Of a stretch of 64,000 bases of DNA, positions 8,726 to 21,205 are shown piece by piece. The stretch's first letter is position 1; each line of letters begins with the position of its first letter. Both the position numbers and the translations under genes were made by a program. The notes under the pieces were generated by a model. That model saw nothing but the letters and a program-made list of their open reading frames with translations. It was not told the origin of the DNA and made no database searches. This stretch comes from Deinococcus radiotolerans (lineage in GTDB: Bacteria; Deinococcota; Deinococci; Deinococcales; Deinococcaceae): NCBI RefSeq assembly GCF_014647435.1, contig NZ_BMPE01000004.1:62001-126000 (forward strand), given 5' to 3'.

Positions 8726-11002
8726 GTGACCACGCCACAGCCCCCGGCCCGTTCGCACCTGGGTCGTCCCCGCAAGATCATTGACGGCCTGGAGAAACTC
8801 GTGGGCCGCGCGCCCTACGTTGCTGATCAGCAGCTGCCGGGGCTGCTGCACGCGCGGCTGGTGCTGTCGCCGTACCCGCACGCGCGGATTCGCGGGGTGG
8901 ACCGCGCCGCGGCGCTGGATGTGCCGGGCGTGCAGGCGGTGCTGCTGGGCGCGGACCTGAACGTGAAGCCCGCGCACTCGCGGCCCAGCCTGCTGCTCGC
9001 GGAGGATCTGGTGGTGTTCGCGGGGCAGCCGGTCGCGCTGATCCTCGCGGACACGGAGGCGCAGGCGGCGGACGCGGCGGCGCTGCTGGACGTGGACTAC
9101 GAGGCGCTGGATGCCGTGGAGGACGGCGAGGCGGCGCTCGCGGACGGCACGCTGGTGTGGCCGCAAGGCGTGCCGAAGGCGGACGGCGGCATGGCGGGCC
9201 TGCACGGCGGCGAGGCGGGCGCGCAGGCGGCGCAGGCGCCCAGCAACGTGGATGAGGACCGGACCTTCGGGCGTGGGGACGTGGACGCCGCCCTGAGCGC
9301 GGCCGCCTTCACGGCCGGGGGGTCGTTCCGGGTGGCGGGCGTGCACCAGTCGTACCTGGAGCCGCACGCGGTGGCCGCGCAGCCCGGCGCGAGGCCCGGT
9401 GAGGTCACGGTGTACACCAGCACCCAGGGGCAGTACGTGGTGCGCAGTGAGGTGTCGGGCGCGCTGGGCCTGCGCGAGCGGGACGTGCACGTGGTCCCAC
9501 TGACGGTCGGTGGGGGCTTCGGCGCGAAGTACGGGATCATGGACGCGCTGGTGGCCGCGGCGGCCCTGCACGTTCAGAAGCCCGTGCGGCTGGTGCTGAC
9601 CCGCAGTGAGGACATGCTGACCACCATGCCCGCCCCGGCCATTGACGTGACGCTGCGTCTGGGCGCGGACGCGGACGGCACCCTGACCGCCGTGGACGCG
9701 GACGTGCTCGTCGAGAACGGCGCGTTCAGGTTCGGGCACGGGGGGATCATCGCCACGATGCTGGGGGGCCTGTACCGCTGCGAGAACGTGCGGGTGCGCA
9801 CGCGGGAACTGCTGCTGAACCGCGCGCCGGTGGGCGCGTACCGCGCGCCGGGCGTGCCGCAGGCGCTGTTCGCGCTGGAGTCCGCCGTGGACGACCTGAC
9901 CCGGCAGCTGGGCGCCGACCCGCTGGAGTGGCGCCTTCAGCACGCCGTGCAGGCGGGCGACCCGATGGGCACCGGTCGCGCCTGGCCGGACATCGGGCTG
10001 CGTGACTGCCTGGAGGCCGCGCAGGCGCACCCGCTCTGGCAGTCGCGCGCCTCGCTCCCCGAGCAGGAGGGCGTGGGACTGGCGGTGGGCGGCTGGCCGG
10101 GTGCGTTCTCCCCGGCGGGCGCGGTGTGCCGCGTGGACACGGACGGCACGGTGCGGCTGCACGTGGGCAGCGTGGACATCAGCGGCGTGCATTCCAGCAT
10201 GGTCCTGATTGCGGCTGAGACGCTGGGCGTGGACCCGGATCAGGTGGAGATCGTGCAGGGCACCACGGACAGCGGGCCGTACGCACCGAACTCCGGGGGG
10301 TCGCAGGTGACGATCAGCCTGTCGGGCGCGGTACTGGACGCCAGCACGCAGGTGCGTGATCAGCTGCTGGAACTGGCGGCGCGGCACTTTGAGGCGCACC
10401 GGGATGACCTGGAACTCGCGGGCGGGCAGGCGATGGTGCGGGGCATTCCGGACCGCGCGATTCCCATTGGCAAGCTGGCGGCGCAGGCGCAGCGCACGCC
10501 GGGCGGGCCGGGCCCGGTGGTCGCGGAGGGCCGCGCGGCGCTGAAGGCCGGGGCGCCGGGCTTCGTCGCGCATCTCGTGCACGTGCGGGTGGATCCGGCG
10601 ACCGGGGCGGTCACGCTGCTGCGGTCGGTGGCGGCGCAGGACGTGGGCTTCGCGCTGAACCCGCTGCTGGTCGAGGGGCAGATTCAGGGGGGGAGCGCGC
10701 AGGCGCTGGGCCTGGGTCTGCTGGAGGGACTGGCGTACGCGGGCGGTACGCTGGTGAACCCGAACTTTCTGGAGTACGCGTTCCCGACGAGTACGGACAT
10801 GCCGCCGCTGGAGACGGTGCTGGTGCAGCGGCCCAGTGAGCACGGGCCGTTCGGGGCGCGGATCGTGGGGGAGCCGCCGATCACGGCGGGCGCGGCGGCC
10901 CTGGCGAACGCGGTGCGTGAGGCGGCGGGGGTGCGCGTGACTGAGCTGCCCATCACGGCTGAGGCGGTCTGGCGGCTGGGACAGGAGGCGGCCAGTCGGT
11001 GA
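8726..11002 (+). CDS. Molybdenum hydroxylase large subunit (xanthine dehydrogenase/aldehyde oxidase family)
   Basis: 758 residues, GTG start with GGAGG eight bases upstream. Shows the a/b hammerhead domain at the N-terminus, molybdopterin-binding GGGFGAKYG and YRAPGVPQALFALES, and the catalytic glutamate in VGEPPITAGAA near the C-terminus. This is the Mo-cofactor subunit only. The usual 2Fe-2S and FAD subunits are not adjacent, so it must take them from another locus or work differently. Substrate unknown; xanthine dehydrogenase is one possibility among several. Confidence 0.85.
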   Translation: MTTPQPPARSHLGRPRKIIDGLEKLVGRAPYVADQQLPGLLHARLVLSPYPHARIRGVDRAAALDVPGVQAVLLGADLNVKPAHSRPSLLLAEDLVVFAGQPVALILADTEAQAADAAALLDVDYEALDAVEDGEAALADGTLVWPQGVPKADGGMAGLHGGEAGAQAAQAPSNVDEDRTFGRGDVDAALSAAAFTAGGSFRVAGVHQSYLEPHAVAAQPGARPGEVTVYTSTQGQYVVRSEVSGALGLRERDVHVVPLTVGGGFGAKYGIMDALVAAAALHVQKPVRLVLTRSEDMLTTMPAPAIDVTLRLGADADGTLTAVDADVLVENGAFRFGHGGIIATMLGGLYRCENVRVRTRELLLNRAPVGAYRAPGVPQALFALESAVDDLTRQLGADPLEWRLQHAVQAGDPMGTGRAWPDIGLRDCLEAAQAHPLWQSRASLPEQEGVGLAVGGWPGAFSPAGAVCRVDTDGTVRLHVGSVDISGVHSSMVLIAAETLGVDPDQVEIVQGTTDSGPYAPNSGGSQVTISLSGAVLDASTQVRDQLLELAARHFEAHRDDLELAGGQAMVRGIPDRAIPIGKLAAQAQRTPGGPGPVVAEGRAALKAGAPGFVAHLVHVRVDPATGAVTLLRSVAAQDVGFALNPLLVEGQIQGGSAQALGLGLLEGLAYAGGTLVNPNFLEYAFPTSTDMPPLETVLVQRPSEHGPFGARIVGEPPITAGAAALANAVREAAGVRVTELPITAEAVWRLGQEAASR

Positions 11003-11074
11003 GTCTGGGCGGTGGTGGGCTCAAAGGTGAACGCCAGAGTAAACCGATTTAAGTTTTAAAGTTATGCTGGGGGT

Positions 11075-12292
11075 ATGTCGATCCCCGCCTCATCCCCTGC
11101 GCCCGGTCTGGCCCCACCCGACCGGGCCACGCAGGTGACCCTTCTGCTTCTCTCCGCCCTGACGATCATGTCCGGGGCGACCATCGCCCCCGCCCTGCCC
11201 GCCATGCAGGCGCACTTCGCCAACACGCCCAACGCGGCCCTGCTCGTGAAGCTGGCCCTGACCATCCTGGGCATCGTCATTGCCATCACGGCGCCGCTGT
11301 TCGGCACGCTCGCAGACCGGTACGGGCGCCGTCCGGTGCTGCTCGCCTCGCTGGCCCTGTACGTGCTGGGGGGCGGCAGCGGCCTGATCGCCCAGAGCCT
11401 CGGGGCGGTGCTGCTGGGGCGCGTGGTGCTGGGCCTGGCCGTGGCGGGCACCATGACGGCCGCCGGGGCGCTCGTGAACGACCTGTTCAGCGGCGCAGAG
11501 CGGGGCCGCTTCCTGAGCCAGCAGGCGGCCTTCAACAGCTTCGGCGGCGCGGTGCTGCTCCCACTGGGCGGCGTGCTGGCCGCCGTGGGCTGGCGCGCCC
11601 CGTTCACGCTGTACCTCGCCGCAGGACTGCTGCTGCCCCTCCTGCTGCGCCTGCCGCGCGGCATTCCGGGCGCCGCTCACGATCCCGCAACGCCCGCGCA
11701 GGCGCCCCGCTGGGGCGCCATCTCCCTGGTGTACGCCCTGTCGCTGGGGTACATGATCGTCTTCTACCTGATGCCCGCCCAGGGGCCGTTCCTGCTGCGC
11801 GCCCTGCACGCCAACCCCGGCCTGACCGGCCTGATGCTGGGCAGCTCCACCCTGATGGCCGCCGTGACCTCACTGGTGTTCTCCCGCTTCGCCGGACGCT
11901 TTGACGCGCGGCGCCTGGCGGGCCTGGGCATGATCGTGGTCGCCGCGGGCTGGCTGCTGGTGTTCCGCGCGCCGGGCCTAGGCGCCGTGGAGGCCGGGCT
12001 GCTGATCGCCGGGCTGGGCGGCGGCGTGATCTTCCCGAACCTGTACGCTTGGCTGGCTGACCTGACGCCCCCCGCCTGGCGGGGCCGCGTGACGGCCGGG
12101 ATGAGCAGCGCGATCTTCCTGGGGCAGTTCCTCAGTCCGCTGGTGCTGGCTGCGCCCACCGGGCACGAGGCACAGGGCTTCGCGGCCGGCTCGGCACTGG
12201 CGGCTGGGATGGGCGCGCTGCTGCTGATCCTCAGCCTGCGCGGCCGCCGTGCGCCTGAGCCGCCGGTCGCGGCGGTGCCCCAGCGGGGCTGA
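11075..12292 (+). CDS. MFS transporter
   Basis: 405 residues with about 12 hydrophobic segments and the MFS loop motif GTLADRYGRRPVLL between helices 2 and 3. An efflux-type permease is likely from the general pattern (drug:H+ antiporter DHA1-like); substrate not determinable. The ATG sits six bases behind TATGCT (11063-11068), a leaderless start. The upstream 25 bases are unusually AT-rich and include TTTAA-N3-TTAAA, a possible repressor site. Confidence 0.82.
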   Translation: MSIPASSPAPGLAPPDRATQVTLLLLSALTIMSGATIAPALPAMQAHFANTPNAALLVKLALTILGIVIAITAPLFGTLADRYGRRPVLLASLALYVLGGGSGLIAQSLGAVLLGRVVLGLAVAGTMTAAGALVNDLFSGAERGRFLSQQAAFNSFGGAVLLPLGGVLAAVGWRAPFTLYLAAGLLLPLLLRLPRGIPGAAHDPATPAQAPRWGAISLVYALSLGYMIVFYLMPAQGPFLLRALHANPGLTGLMLGSSTLMAAVTSLVFSRFAGRFDARRLAGLGMIVVAAGWLLVFRAPGLGAVEAGLLIAGLGGGVIFPNLYAWLADLTPPAWRGRVTAGMSSAIFLGQFLSPLVLAAPTGHEAQGFAAGSALAAGMGALLLILSLRGRRAPEPPVAAVPQRG

Positions 12293-12319
12293 GCAGCCAC
12301 GCGATCAGCCCATGAAGAA

Positions 12320-12343
12320 ACCGCCCTCCGGCTGGGGGGCGGT
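12320..12343. terminator. Bidirectional terminator between MFS gene and V-ATPase operon
   Basis: ACCGCCCTCC pairs with GGGGGGCGGT (10 bp, one G-T pair) around a 4-nt loop; CTTT follows on the plus side and TTTC on the minus side. It serves the convergent ends of the MFS gene and the nine-gene V-ATPase operon. Confidence 0.8.
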
Positions 12344-12359
12344 CTTTGCGTGGTGCGGG

Positions 12360-13034
12360 TCAGTCGGCGGCGCTGCCGTGGCTCTGCGCGTTCTGCGCTT
12401 CGCGGGCGGCCTTGTTCTTCGCCTCGATCTTCGCCTTGATCTTCTTCTGCGTGAAGCCGGCCTCGCGCTCGCGCTGGTCGAGCACGCTGCGGATGAAGCG
12501 GATGTCGTCCTCGATACCGGGGATGACGACCTGCTCCAGGGCGTTCACGCGCCGGGAGGTTTTCTTGATTTCCTCACCGATGCGGCGCAGCTTGGTTTCC
12601 GTGCCGGCGACCTTGACGATCGCTTCGAGCACGCCGCCGAAGTCGGTGGCGGCCTGAATGGTCCGCGCGCCGACGTTGATGGGGCTGAAGCTGGCCTGCT
12701 GGCCGCGTTCAGGGACCTTGATCTTGGGGACCTTCACGCCGTACAGGTTGTCGATCTGCATGTCGATCACGTAGTCGCTGCTGCCGGCCAGCGAGAGGCT
12801 CTCGACCGCTTCGGGGCTGTCCCAGGCTTTCGCGCCGAACAGGCTGGTGTAGGCGCCCTTGCTGACGCCGCTGAGCTGCTCGCGCGCGGCGAGGGCGTCC
12901 TTGACCAGCGCGAAGAATTCGCCGATCAGGGCGTCACGCTTGCGCTTGAGCAGGTCCGCGCCGCCGGAGGCGGTGCGCAGGCTGGCCTTGCTGGCCAGCA
13001 GGGCGCTGCGGGTGGGGCTGATCTGTCCTGCCAT
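12360..13034 (-). CDS. atpD: V-type ATP synthase subunit D
   Basis: 224 residues. Central-stalk subunit that turns inside the A3B3 head. The N-terminus (ISPTRSALLASKASLRTA) and the C-terminal coiled coil (LDQREREAGFTQKKIKAK) are typical. A full AGGAGGTGA Shine-Dalgarno precedes the ATG. Last gene of the operon, 93 bases behind atpB; the gap holds an imperfect hairpin but no separate promoter I can recognise. A terminator follows at 12320-12343. Confidence 0.96.
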   Translation of the reverse strand: MAGQISPTRSALLASKASLRTASGGADLLKRKRDALIGEFFALVKDALAAREQLSGVSKGAYTSLFGAKAWDSPEAVESLSLAGSSDYVIDMQIDNLYGVKVPKIKVPERGQQASFSPINVGARTIQAATDFGGVLEAIVKVAGTETKLRRIGEEIKKTSRRVNALEQVVIPGIEDDIRFIRSVLDQREREAGFTQKKIKAKIEAKNKAAREAQNAQSHGSAAD

Positions 13035-13127
13035 GTGTATTCACCTCCTGACGTTTCTGGAGTTCATTGTTGAGGACCGCAGGGTGCGCCGACGAGGGCC
13101 GGCGTCACCCTTCAGGCCCTCAGGGGT

Positions 13128-16288
<3,161 letters not shown>

Positions 16289-16406
16289 TACGTTCTCCTT
16301 GAAAGGTCTGAGGGGCGGGGAGGGACTTCCGAGTCTAGAAGGGGAAGCGTCACGTGTCTGTGGGCCTCATCTCCTGGACCCCCGGCTGTCCCTGCGCCCC
16401 GACCTC

Positions 16407-16733
16407 TTACAGTTTGATATCGAAGCCGATGGTGTCGCGCACTAGCTTGCCCATGTAGGCCTTCGCGTCGACCGTGTCGGGGTTGAAGGCGTCCTTGAGG
16501 CTGGGGATGGGCAGCAGGATCGGCAGGTCCCGGCCGCGCATGATGCGGGCCGTGGCGGTGGCCGGATCGGCGATCAGGCCGGTATCCACGGCCACCAGGC
16601 CGTAGTCCCCGTCCGTGATCAGCTTCTCCAGGGCGGCCTGGGCCTGCTCGGGCGTGGTGTCCACCACTTCGGCGCCGGCCAGGCGGAAACCGGTGGCGGT
16701 CTCGTGGTCGGTCAGGACGACGACTTTACGCAC
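16407..16733 (-). CDS. atpF: V-type ATP synthase subunit F
   Basis: 108 residues, a Rossmann-like small stalk subunit that binds subunit D. The pattern VVVLTDHETATGFRLAGAEV and the GLVAVDTGLI block are typical of the family. It overlaps the end of atpC by eight bases. Position between C and A follows the Thermus operon order. Confidence 0.95.
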   Translation of the reverse strand: MRKVVVLTDHETATGFRLAGAEVVDTTPEQAQAALEKLITDGDYGLVAVDTGLIADPATATARIMRGRDLPILLPIPSLKDAFNPDTVDAKAYMGKLVRDTIGFDIKL

Positions 16734-17703
16734 CTTGCAGCTCCTTTACCAGCTCGTCCTTGCTCAGGCCGTAGAACTTCGCGCGGCCAATCAGGCGCAG
16801 ACGGGCGATTTCCTGTTCCTTGCGGCGCAGGTAGTCGAGCGCCACGCCGGGGCCCAGGGCGTCGGCCATGGCGACGTTGCGGCTGGCTTCGTCTAGCAGG
16901 CGCCGGGCGACCGCCTCGGCCGTACCGAGATCGGCGGCCTCCGCGATGGGTTGCAGGTCGGCCGCGACGGCGTTGTCGCCGCCTGCGAGGCGCAGGAAGT
17001 CGCTTTCGGTGACGTCGCGTCCGCCGGGAATGAAGTACCGGACGTTGGCGGCGCTGCCGCGCAGCTGGCGGGCGATCAGCAGGTTGCGGATGTCGATTTC
17101 ACGGGTGAAGTAACGGCGCACGTGGGTGCCCCGCACGCCGGCCAGCACCGCGCGGTAGTAACCCTGGTCGAGGGCCACTTCGAGATCCAGCAGGCTGCTG
17201 GCCCCACTGCTGACGGCCGAACGCAGGATCTGACCCAGCTTCCCACCGGCAACCGCGAGGGTCTGGGCGAGGCTGGCGACATCGGCACTCTGCGCGGCGC
17301 CCTGGAGCACGCTCCAGGGGACCGTACCGGCCGGGATCAGGCCGCCGACGATGTCGTCGGCACTGCGGCCCGTCAGCACGCCGCGGACCAGGGTCTTGAC
17401 GTTCTGCAGGTCGTACCGGAGCAGCAGGGATTCGATTTCACGGGCGGGCTGCCCGACGGCGATGGAGCGCAGGTGGGCGATGGCCTTGAGGTAGTTGCGG
17501 CTCAGGGCCTCGTCCAGCTGGGCCAGCCCGGCTCCCTGCGCCGTGGCGTCGCCCAGGTCCTCGCGGAGCGGGGTTTCGCTGATCTGGCGCAGGAACTCCT
17601 GGTAGTTGACGCTGCTGGCCGCTTCGTCCAGCGAGCGGGCCTCCACCAGGGCGGTGCGCATCATGCGCACGCGACCGTTGATGTAACCGTAGGGGTTATT
17701 CAC
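16726..17703 (-). CDS. atpC: V-type ATP synthase subunit C
   Basis: 325 residues, all-helical. This funnel-shaped subunit connects the rotating membrane ring to the central stalk. Recognised by YGYINGRVRMMRTALVE at the N-terminus and the three-fold repeated helical domains (for example LRYDLQNVKTLVRG). GTG start with GGGAGG a few bases upstream. Ten bases behind atpE. Confidence 0.94.
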   Translation of the reverse strand: MNNPYGYINGRVRMMRTALVEARSLDEAASSVNYQEFLRQISETPLREDLGDATAQGAGLAQLDEALSRNYLKAIAHLRSIAVGQPAREIESLLLRYDLQNVKTLVRGVLTGRSADDIVGGLIPAGTVPWSVLQGAAQSADVASLAQTLAVAGGKLGQILRSAVSSGASSLLDLEVALDQGYYRAVLAGVRGTHVRRYFTREIDIRNLLIARQLRGSAANVRYFIPGGRDVTESDFLRLAGGDNAVAADLQPIAEAADLGTAEAVARRLLDEASRNVAMADALGPGVALDYLRRKEQEIARLRLIGRAKFYGLSKDELVKELQGA

Positions 17704-17713
17704 GCACCCTCCC

Positions 17714-18286
17714 TTACGCTTCGGCGAGCAGGCGGGAGACCTGGGCGCTCAGTTCGCCCTGCGCGGCGCTCAGGCGGCCCAGCAGGGTGTTCTGAACGCT
17801 GGTCTTGCCGTTCTCGCCGACCAGGCGCACGCCGGTCTTCACGCTTTCGTTGGCGCGGAGTTCCAGGTGACGGCCCAGCTGGGCGAGGGCGGCGCGCACG
17901 GCGTCGTGCTCGCTGCTGGCGGCCTCAATCACCTGGGCGTTCGGGAGGGCGGTCAGGGCTTCCTGGATCAGCTTGGCGAGCACCTGGGGGTACTCGGGCA
18001 GGCTGGGGATCTGCCTCAGGTGGGTCTGGGCCGTCTGGAAGGCCTGCACCTGCAGCGTGTCGCCGGCGGCGAGACGCTGGGCGTTGGCATCCAGGTCGGC
18101 AGCGGAGCGCGCGCGGGTCAGGCCGGCGGCGTAGTCCGTGTGCAGGGCCCGCTGACGGCTCTCGAGCATGGTCCGGGCGCGCTCCTGCGCCTGGGCGATG
18201 ATCTGGTCGGCGTGTGTCTGCGCCTGCTCGCGGATGCGTGCGATCTCACCCTGAATTTCGGTTTCGAGAATGTCACCAAGGCTCAT
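17714..18286 (-). CDS. atpE: V-type ATP synthase subunit E
   Basis: 190 residues. Peripheral-stalk subunit: a long N-terminal coiled coil (about 1-85, rich in Arg, Gln and Ala) followed by a globular domain that holds the head. It pairs with subunit G, encoded first in the operon. GGAGGG precedes its start. Confidence 0.93.
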   Translation of the reverse strand: MSLGDILETEIQGEIARIREQAQTHADQIIAQAQERARTMLESRQRALHTDYAAGLTRARSAADLDANAQRLAAGDTLQVQAFQTAQTHLRQIPSLPEYPQVLAKLIQEALTALPNAQVIEAASSEHDAVRAALAQLGRHLELRANESVKTGVRLVGENGKTSVQNTLLGRLSAAQGELSAQVSRLLAEA

Positions 18287-18301
18287 GGTTCCCTCCGGGG
18301 G

Positions 18302-18601
18302 TTACTTGAGGAGGAAGAAGCCGACGAAGCCGAAGATGACCAGGGTTTCGGGGATGAAGAACCAGATGGCCATCTGACCGAACTTCTCGGGACGCTCGGC
18401 AACGACGCCGGCAGCGGCCGCACCGATGGGGCCCTGGGCGAGACCGGTACCGACGGCGCCGAGGCCGAGGGCCAGGCCCGCGCCGATGGCCTTGAGGCCG
18501 GCGGTGTTGGCGTCGCCGGTGGCGGCGGCTTCCTGGGCGAAGGCGGTGCTGGCAACGGTGGCGGCGGTCAGGGCGGGCAGGTACTTGGCGAGTTTCTTCA
18601 T
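18302..18601 (-). CDS. atpK: V-type ATP synthase proteolipid subunit K
   Basis: 99 residues. Forms the rotating membrane ring. A leader-like N-terminus ending at AFA-QEA (about residue 22) is followed by two membrane helices: the first rich in glycine (AIGAGLALGLGAVGTG), the second with the ion-carrying glutamate in FIPETLVIFG. GGAGG-type ribosome site before the ATG. Thermus calls the equivalent subunit L. Confidence 0.95.
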   Translation of the reverse strand: MKKLAKYLPALTAATVASTAFAQEAAATGDANTAGLKAIGAGLALGLGAVGTGLAQGPIGAAAAGVVAERPEKFGQMAIWFFIPETLVIFGFVGFFLLK

Positions 18602-18618
18602 GGGGTTTCCTCCGTGGA

Positions 18619-20643
18619 TTACTTGCGTGCCGCAGGGGCAAATGGGGCGTAACGGATACCGGTTTCCTGGTAGAAGCCAGTGGGGTTGAGGTACTCGACC
18701 CAGACCAGTCGGATGGGCTGCATGACGTGGCCCAGGATGGTCAGGACGAACAGGAAGACGTGAACGATCAGGCCGACCAGGATGCCGAGGATCGGGCCGA
18801 TGACGGGCAGCGTGCCGCCCAGGCTCCAGCCGACGTCGGTGGCGAGGTTCGCGAGGATCGCGGCGGCCACGCCGACGGCGAACAGTCGGGTGAAGGAGAT
18901 GATGTTGCCGCCGTTTGAGAGGATCTCGATCAGCATCAGGGGGTTGCGGGCGCCAAACAGGCCGCCGACGAACACCAGGAAGCCGAGGAGCATCACGAGG
19001 ACGAGGGGGTTGCCGAAGTTCGACAGGGCGCCGAAGTCCTGACCGGCGCGGCTGACGTAGGCCAGCAGGATCAGGCCGATCAGGCCGCCCAGCATCCCGA
19101 CGGCTTCCCAGAAGTGGTGCATGTGCTTGTGCTTCCAGGTCAGCTGCGCCTTGAGTGCCCAGCTCCAGAGCATGAAGATCACGCCCACGGCGATGCAGAT
19201 CAGCATGATGGTGTTGCTGAATTCTGGCAGGACGCGGGGGAACAGGATCGGAATCAGGCCGCCGGCGTGTTCTTCACCTTCGGCCAGGCGCACGCCCCAG
19301 ATGTTCTGGATCAGCTCGGGGTTCACGTAGAACACGTGGAGTTTTTCCAGGACATTGCCGAAGAATTCGCCGGTCAGGATGCCCCACAGGATGCTCCAGC
19401 CGCTCATGGTGAGCAGCACGGTGCCGACGCGTTTGAGCGTCGCGGGGTCCAGGGTGATGCCCAGCAGACCGATCGGGAGGCTCTCGCCGCGGCGGGCGCG
19501 GGCCAGGCCCCACAGGGACGCCAGGAGGAACAGCAGGCCGAAGCCGATGTCCGCGACGATGAAGCCGAAGAACAGCGGGAAGAACCACGCCACGACCCAG
19601 CTGGGGTCGAAGGTGCCGTACTTCGGGGGGTCACTGATGTTCAGCATGAATTCGAAGTTCTCGGTGTACGAGGAGTTCTTCAGCTGAACGGGTACGCCGT
19701 CCCCGTGGTGGGCGTCAGCGGCATGCAGTTCGAACATGGCGCTCTGCTTGAAGGGGTCCAGCGCGCGCTTGAGGTCGGGCACGCGGTCGTCGGGCACGAA
19801 GCCCTGCAGCACGAAGCCGTACTTGCCGCGGGCGGTCTGGGCGCGTGCGTCGTCAATGCCGACGCGGTCGGCCAGGGCGTCGCGGATCGCGGCCAGGGTG
19901 GGGCCGTGCTGCTGCGCCAGGGCGCGCTTGTCGGCTTCCACTTTGTCCAGGGCCTGGGGGTGGTTGCGGGCGATGTCCGCGAACGCGGCCTGCACGTCGC
20001 CGAGCGGCATGCGTTCGAAGCGGCCCGGGAGGCGCAGTTCGCCCAGTCGGGCTTTGCCCAGCGCGGCGCGGGCGCGGTCACGGTCGGCGCTGAGGACGGC
20101 CACGATGGCGGCGCTCAGGCGGTCGTTCACGCGCTCACTGCCGATGGCGAAGCGGTCTCCCAGTTCGGCCTTCAGGGCGTCCTGGGCGGCCTGCAGTTCG
20201 CTGGCCTCCTGGGCGGTGAAGGGGATCAGGGCGACGCGGCGGCTGCGGTCGAGGCTGCCGGCCACGCGGGCCAGGGCGGCCACGACGTCGCCGTAGCTGC
20301 GCTGCGTGTCGAGGTCGGCGCGCAGTTCCGTTTCGCGGTCCGTGAGGGCGCTGGCGGGCGTGGCGGCCTGTTCGATCAGGGCGCTCCACTCACCCTCGGC
20401 GGGCAGTGGGGCGCGGGTGACGCGCGCGGCGTCCAGTTCACCCAGGGTGCTTTCGCTGCGGGCCAGGAGGCGTTCGGCGTCCCGGCGGTCCTCAGCGGCC
20501 TGCCCGCTGAGCGGGCCGGTCTGGAAACCCTGGGCTTCCAGGGGCACGATGTGCAGCACGCCAGCCTGTTGCAGGGCCTGCATGATCGCGCGGCTGTCAC
20601 TCTGACGGCCGGCAACCACGACTTGCTGCATGGGGTTGATCAC
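18619..20643 (-). CDS. atpI: V-type ATP synthase subunit I
   Basis: 674 residues. The N-terminal half (about 1-330) is a soluble coiled-coil arm that meets the peripheral stalks; the C-terminal half has about eight membrane helices forming the proton half-channels, including FFPLFFGFIVADIGFGLLF and FTRLFAVGVAAAILANLA. It overlaps the stop of the upstream G subunit by four bases. Confidence 0.96.
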   Translation of the reverse strand: MINPMQQVVVAGRQSDSRAIMQALQQAGVLHIVPLEAQGFQTGPLSGQAAEDRRDAERLLARSESTLGELDAARVTRAPLPAEGEWSALIEQAATPASALTDRETELRADLDTQRSYGDVVAALARVAGSLDRSRRVALIPFTAQEASELQAAQDALKAELGDRFAIGSERVNDRLSAAIVAVLSADRDRARAALGKARLGELRLPGRFERMPLGDVQAAFADIARNHPQALDKVEADKRALAQQHGPTLAAIRDALADRVGIDDARAQTARGKYGFVLQGFVPDDRVPDLKRALDPFKQSAMFELHAADAHHGDGVPVQLKNSSYTENFEFMLNISDPPKYGTFDPSWVVAWFFPLFFGFIVADIGFGLLFLLASLWGLARARRGESLPIGLLGITLDPATLKRVGTVLLTMSGWSILWGILTGEFFGNVLEKLHVFYVNPELIQNIWGVRLAEGEEHAGGLIPILFPRVLPEFSNTIMLICIAVGVIFMLWSWALKAQLTWKHKHMHHFWEAVGMLGGLIGLILLAYVSRAGQDFGALSNFGNPLVLVMLLGFLVFVGGLFGARNPLMLIEILSNGGNIISFTRLFAVGVAAAILANLATDVGWSLGGTLPVIGPILGILVGLIVHVFLFVLTILGHVMQPIRLVWVEYLNPTGFYQETGIRYAPFAPAARK

Positions 20644-20957
20644 GGGAGCACCGCCCTCATGATCGTGTCCACCGCCTGCGCCAGTTTGCTCTCGGCGCGC
20701 GCGCGGGTGTGCGCGGCGTCCTGCTGCGCCTGGGCGCTGGCGGCGTCGCGGATCGACTTCACTTCCGCGCTGAGCTTCTGCTCGTGCTCGGCCTGCATGG
20801 CCTTCGCCTGAGCTTCTGCGTCGCGGAGGATGCTCGTCGCCTGCGCCTCGGCAGCGTCCACGGTCTGCTGCGCCTGAGCGCGCGCCGCTTCGATCTGCGC
20901 GTCCAGCGCCGCTTCGCGGCTGGCCAGTTCACTTAAGACTCGACTTGAGACGTCCAA
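20640..20957 (-). CDS. atpG: V-type ATP synthase subunit G (peripheral stalk)
   Basis: 105 residues, almost entirely one Ala/Gln/Glu-rich coiled coil, the form of the G (also called H) subunit that pairs with E in the peripheral stalk. It is first in the operon, as in Thermus. A purine-rich GGAAAGGAGGAGTGAG stretch upstream supplies the ribosome site. The family call rests on composition and position more than on exact motifs. Confidence 0.85.
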   Translation of the reverse strand: MDVSSRVLSELASREAALDAQIEAARAQAQQTVDAAEAQATSILRDAEAQAKAMQAEHEQKLSAEVKSIRDAASAQAQQDAAHTRARAESKLAQAVDTIMRAVLP

Positions 20958-21004
20958 AACTCACTCCTCCTTTCCCTTCGTGACTCAAGCACCCCGGTCA
21001 AGCG

Positions 21005-21023
21005 CCCCATGAACGTCATGGGG
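21005..21023. promoter_or_regulatory. Perfect inverted repeat in the V-ATPase leader
   Basis: CCCCATGA-ACG-TCATGGGG, an 8-bp perfect stem with a 3-base centre, lies about 50 bases before atpG. A possible minus-strand -10 (TAGGAT, 21093-21098) lies further upstream, which would place the repeat in the transcribed leader as a hairpin. An operator is the alternative. Confidence 0.45.
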
Positions 21024-21154
21024 TGTGGCGGGGGTGCGGTGAGTTTTTCGGTGGCCCGACCCTGGTAATGGTTGATGTCAGACTCAGGGCGCATCCTAAC
21101 ACACAGTCTTTATGCTTCAGGCAGGGCAAGCGTCCCTGCGCTTGACAACGCAAA

Positions 21155-21179
21155 CCCCCCGGCGTAGAGGGCCGGGGGG
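21155..21179 (-). terminator. Terminator after the first amt gene
   Basis: CCCCCCGGC (21155-21163) pairs with GCCGGGGGG (21171-21179) around a 7-nt loop, 27 bases past the amt stop. On the minus strand the stem is followed by TTTGCGTTG, a weak T-rich tail. Confidence 0.7.
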
Positions 21180-21205
21180 GTGCGGACTGGGGTGGGTCGG
21201 GCTGC

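Noticed and set aside
18619..20811. Long plus-strand frames opposite the V-ATPase genes
   Set aside because: Antisense to well-supported V-ATPase subunits; no ribosome sites and biased composition.
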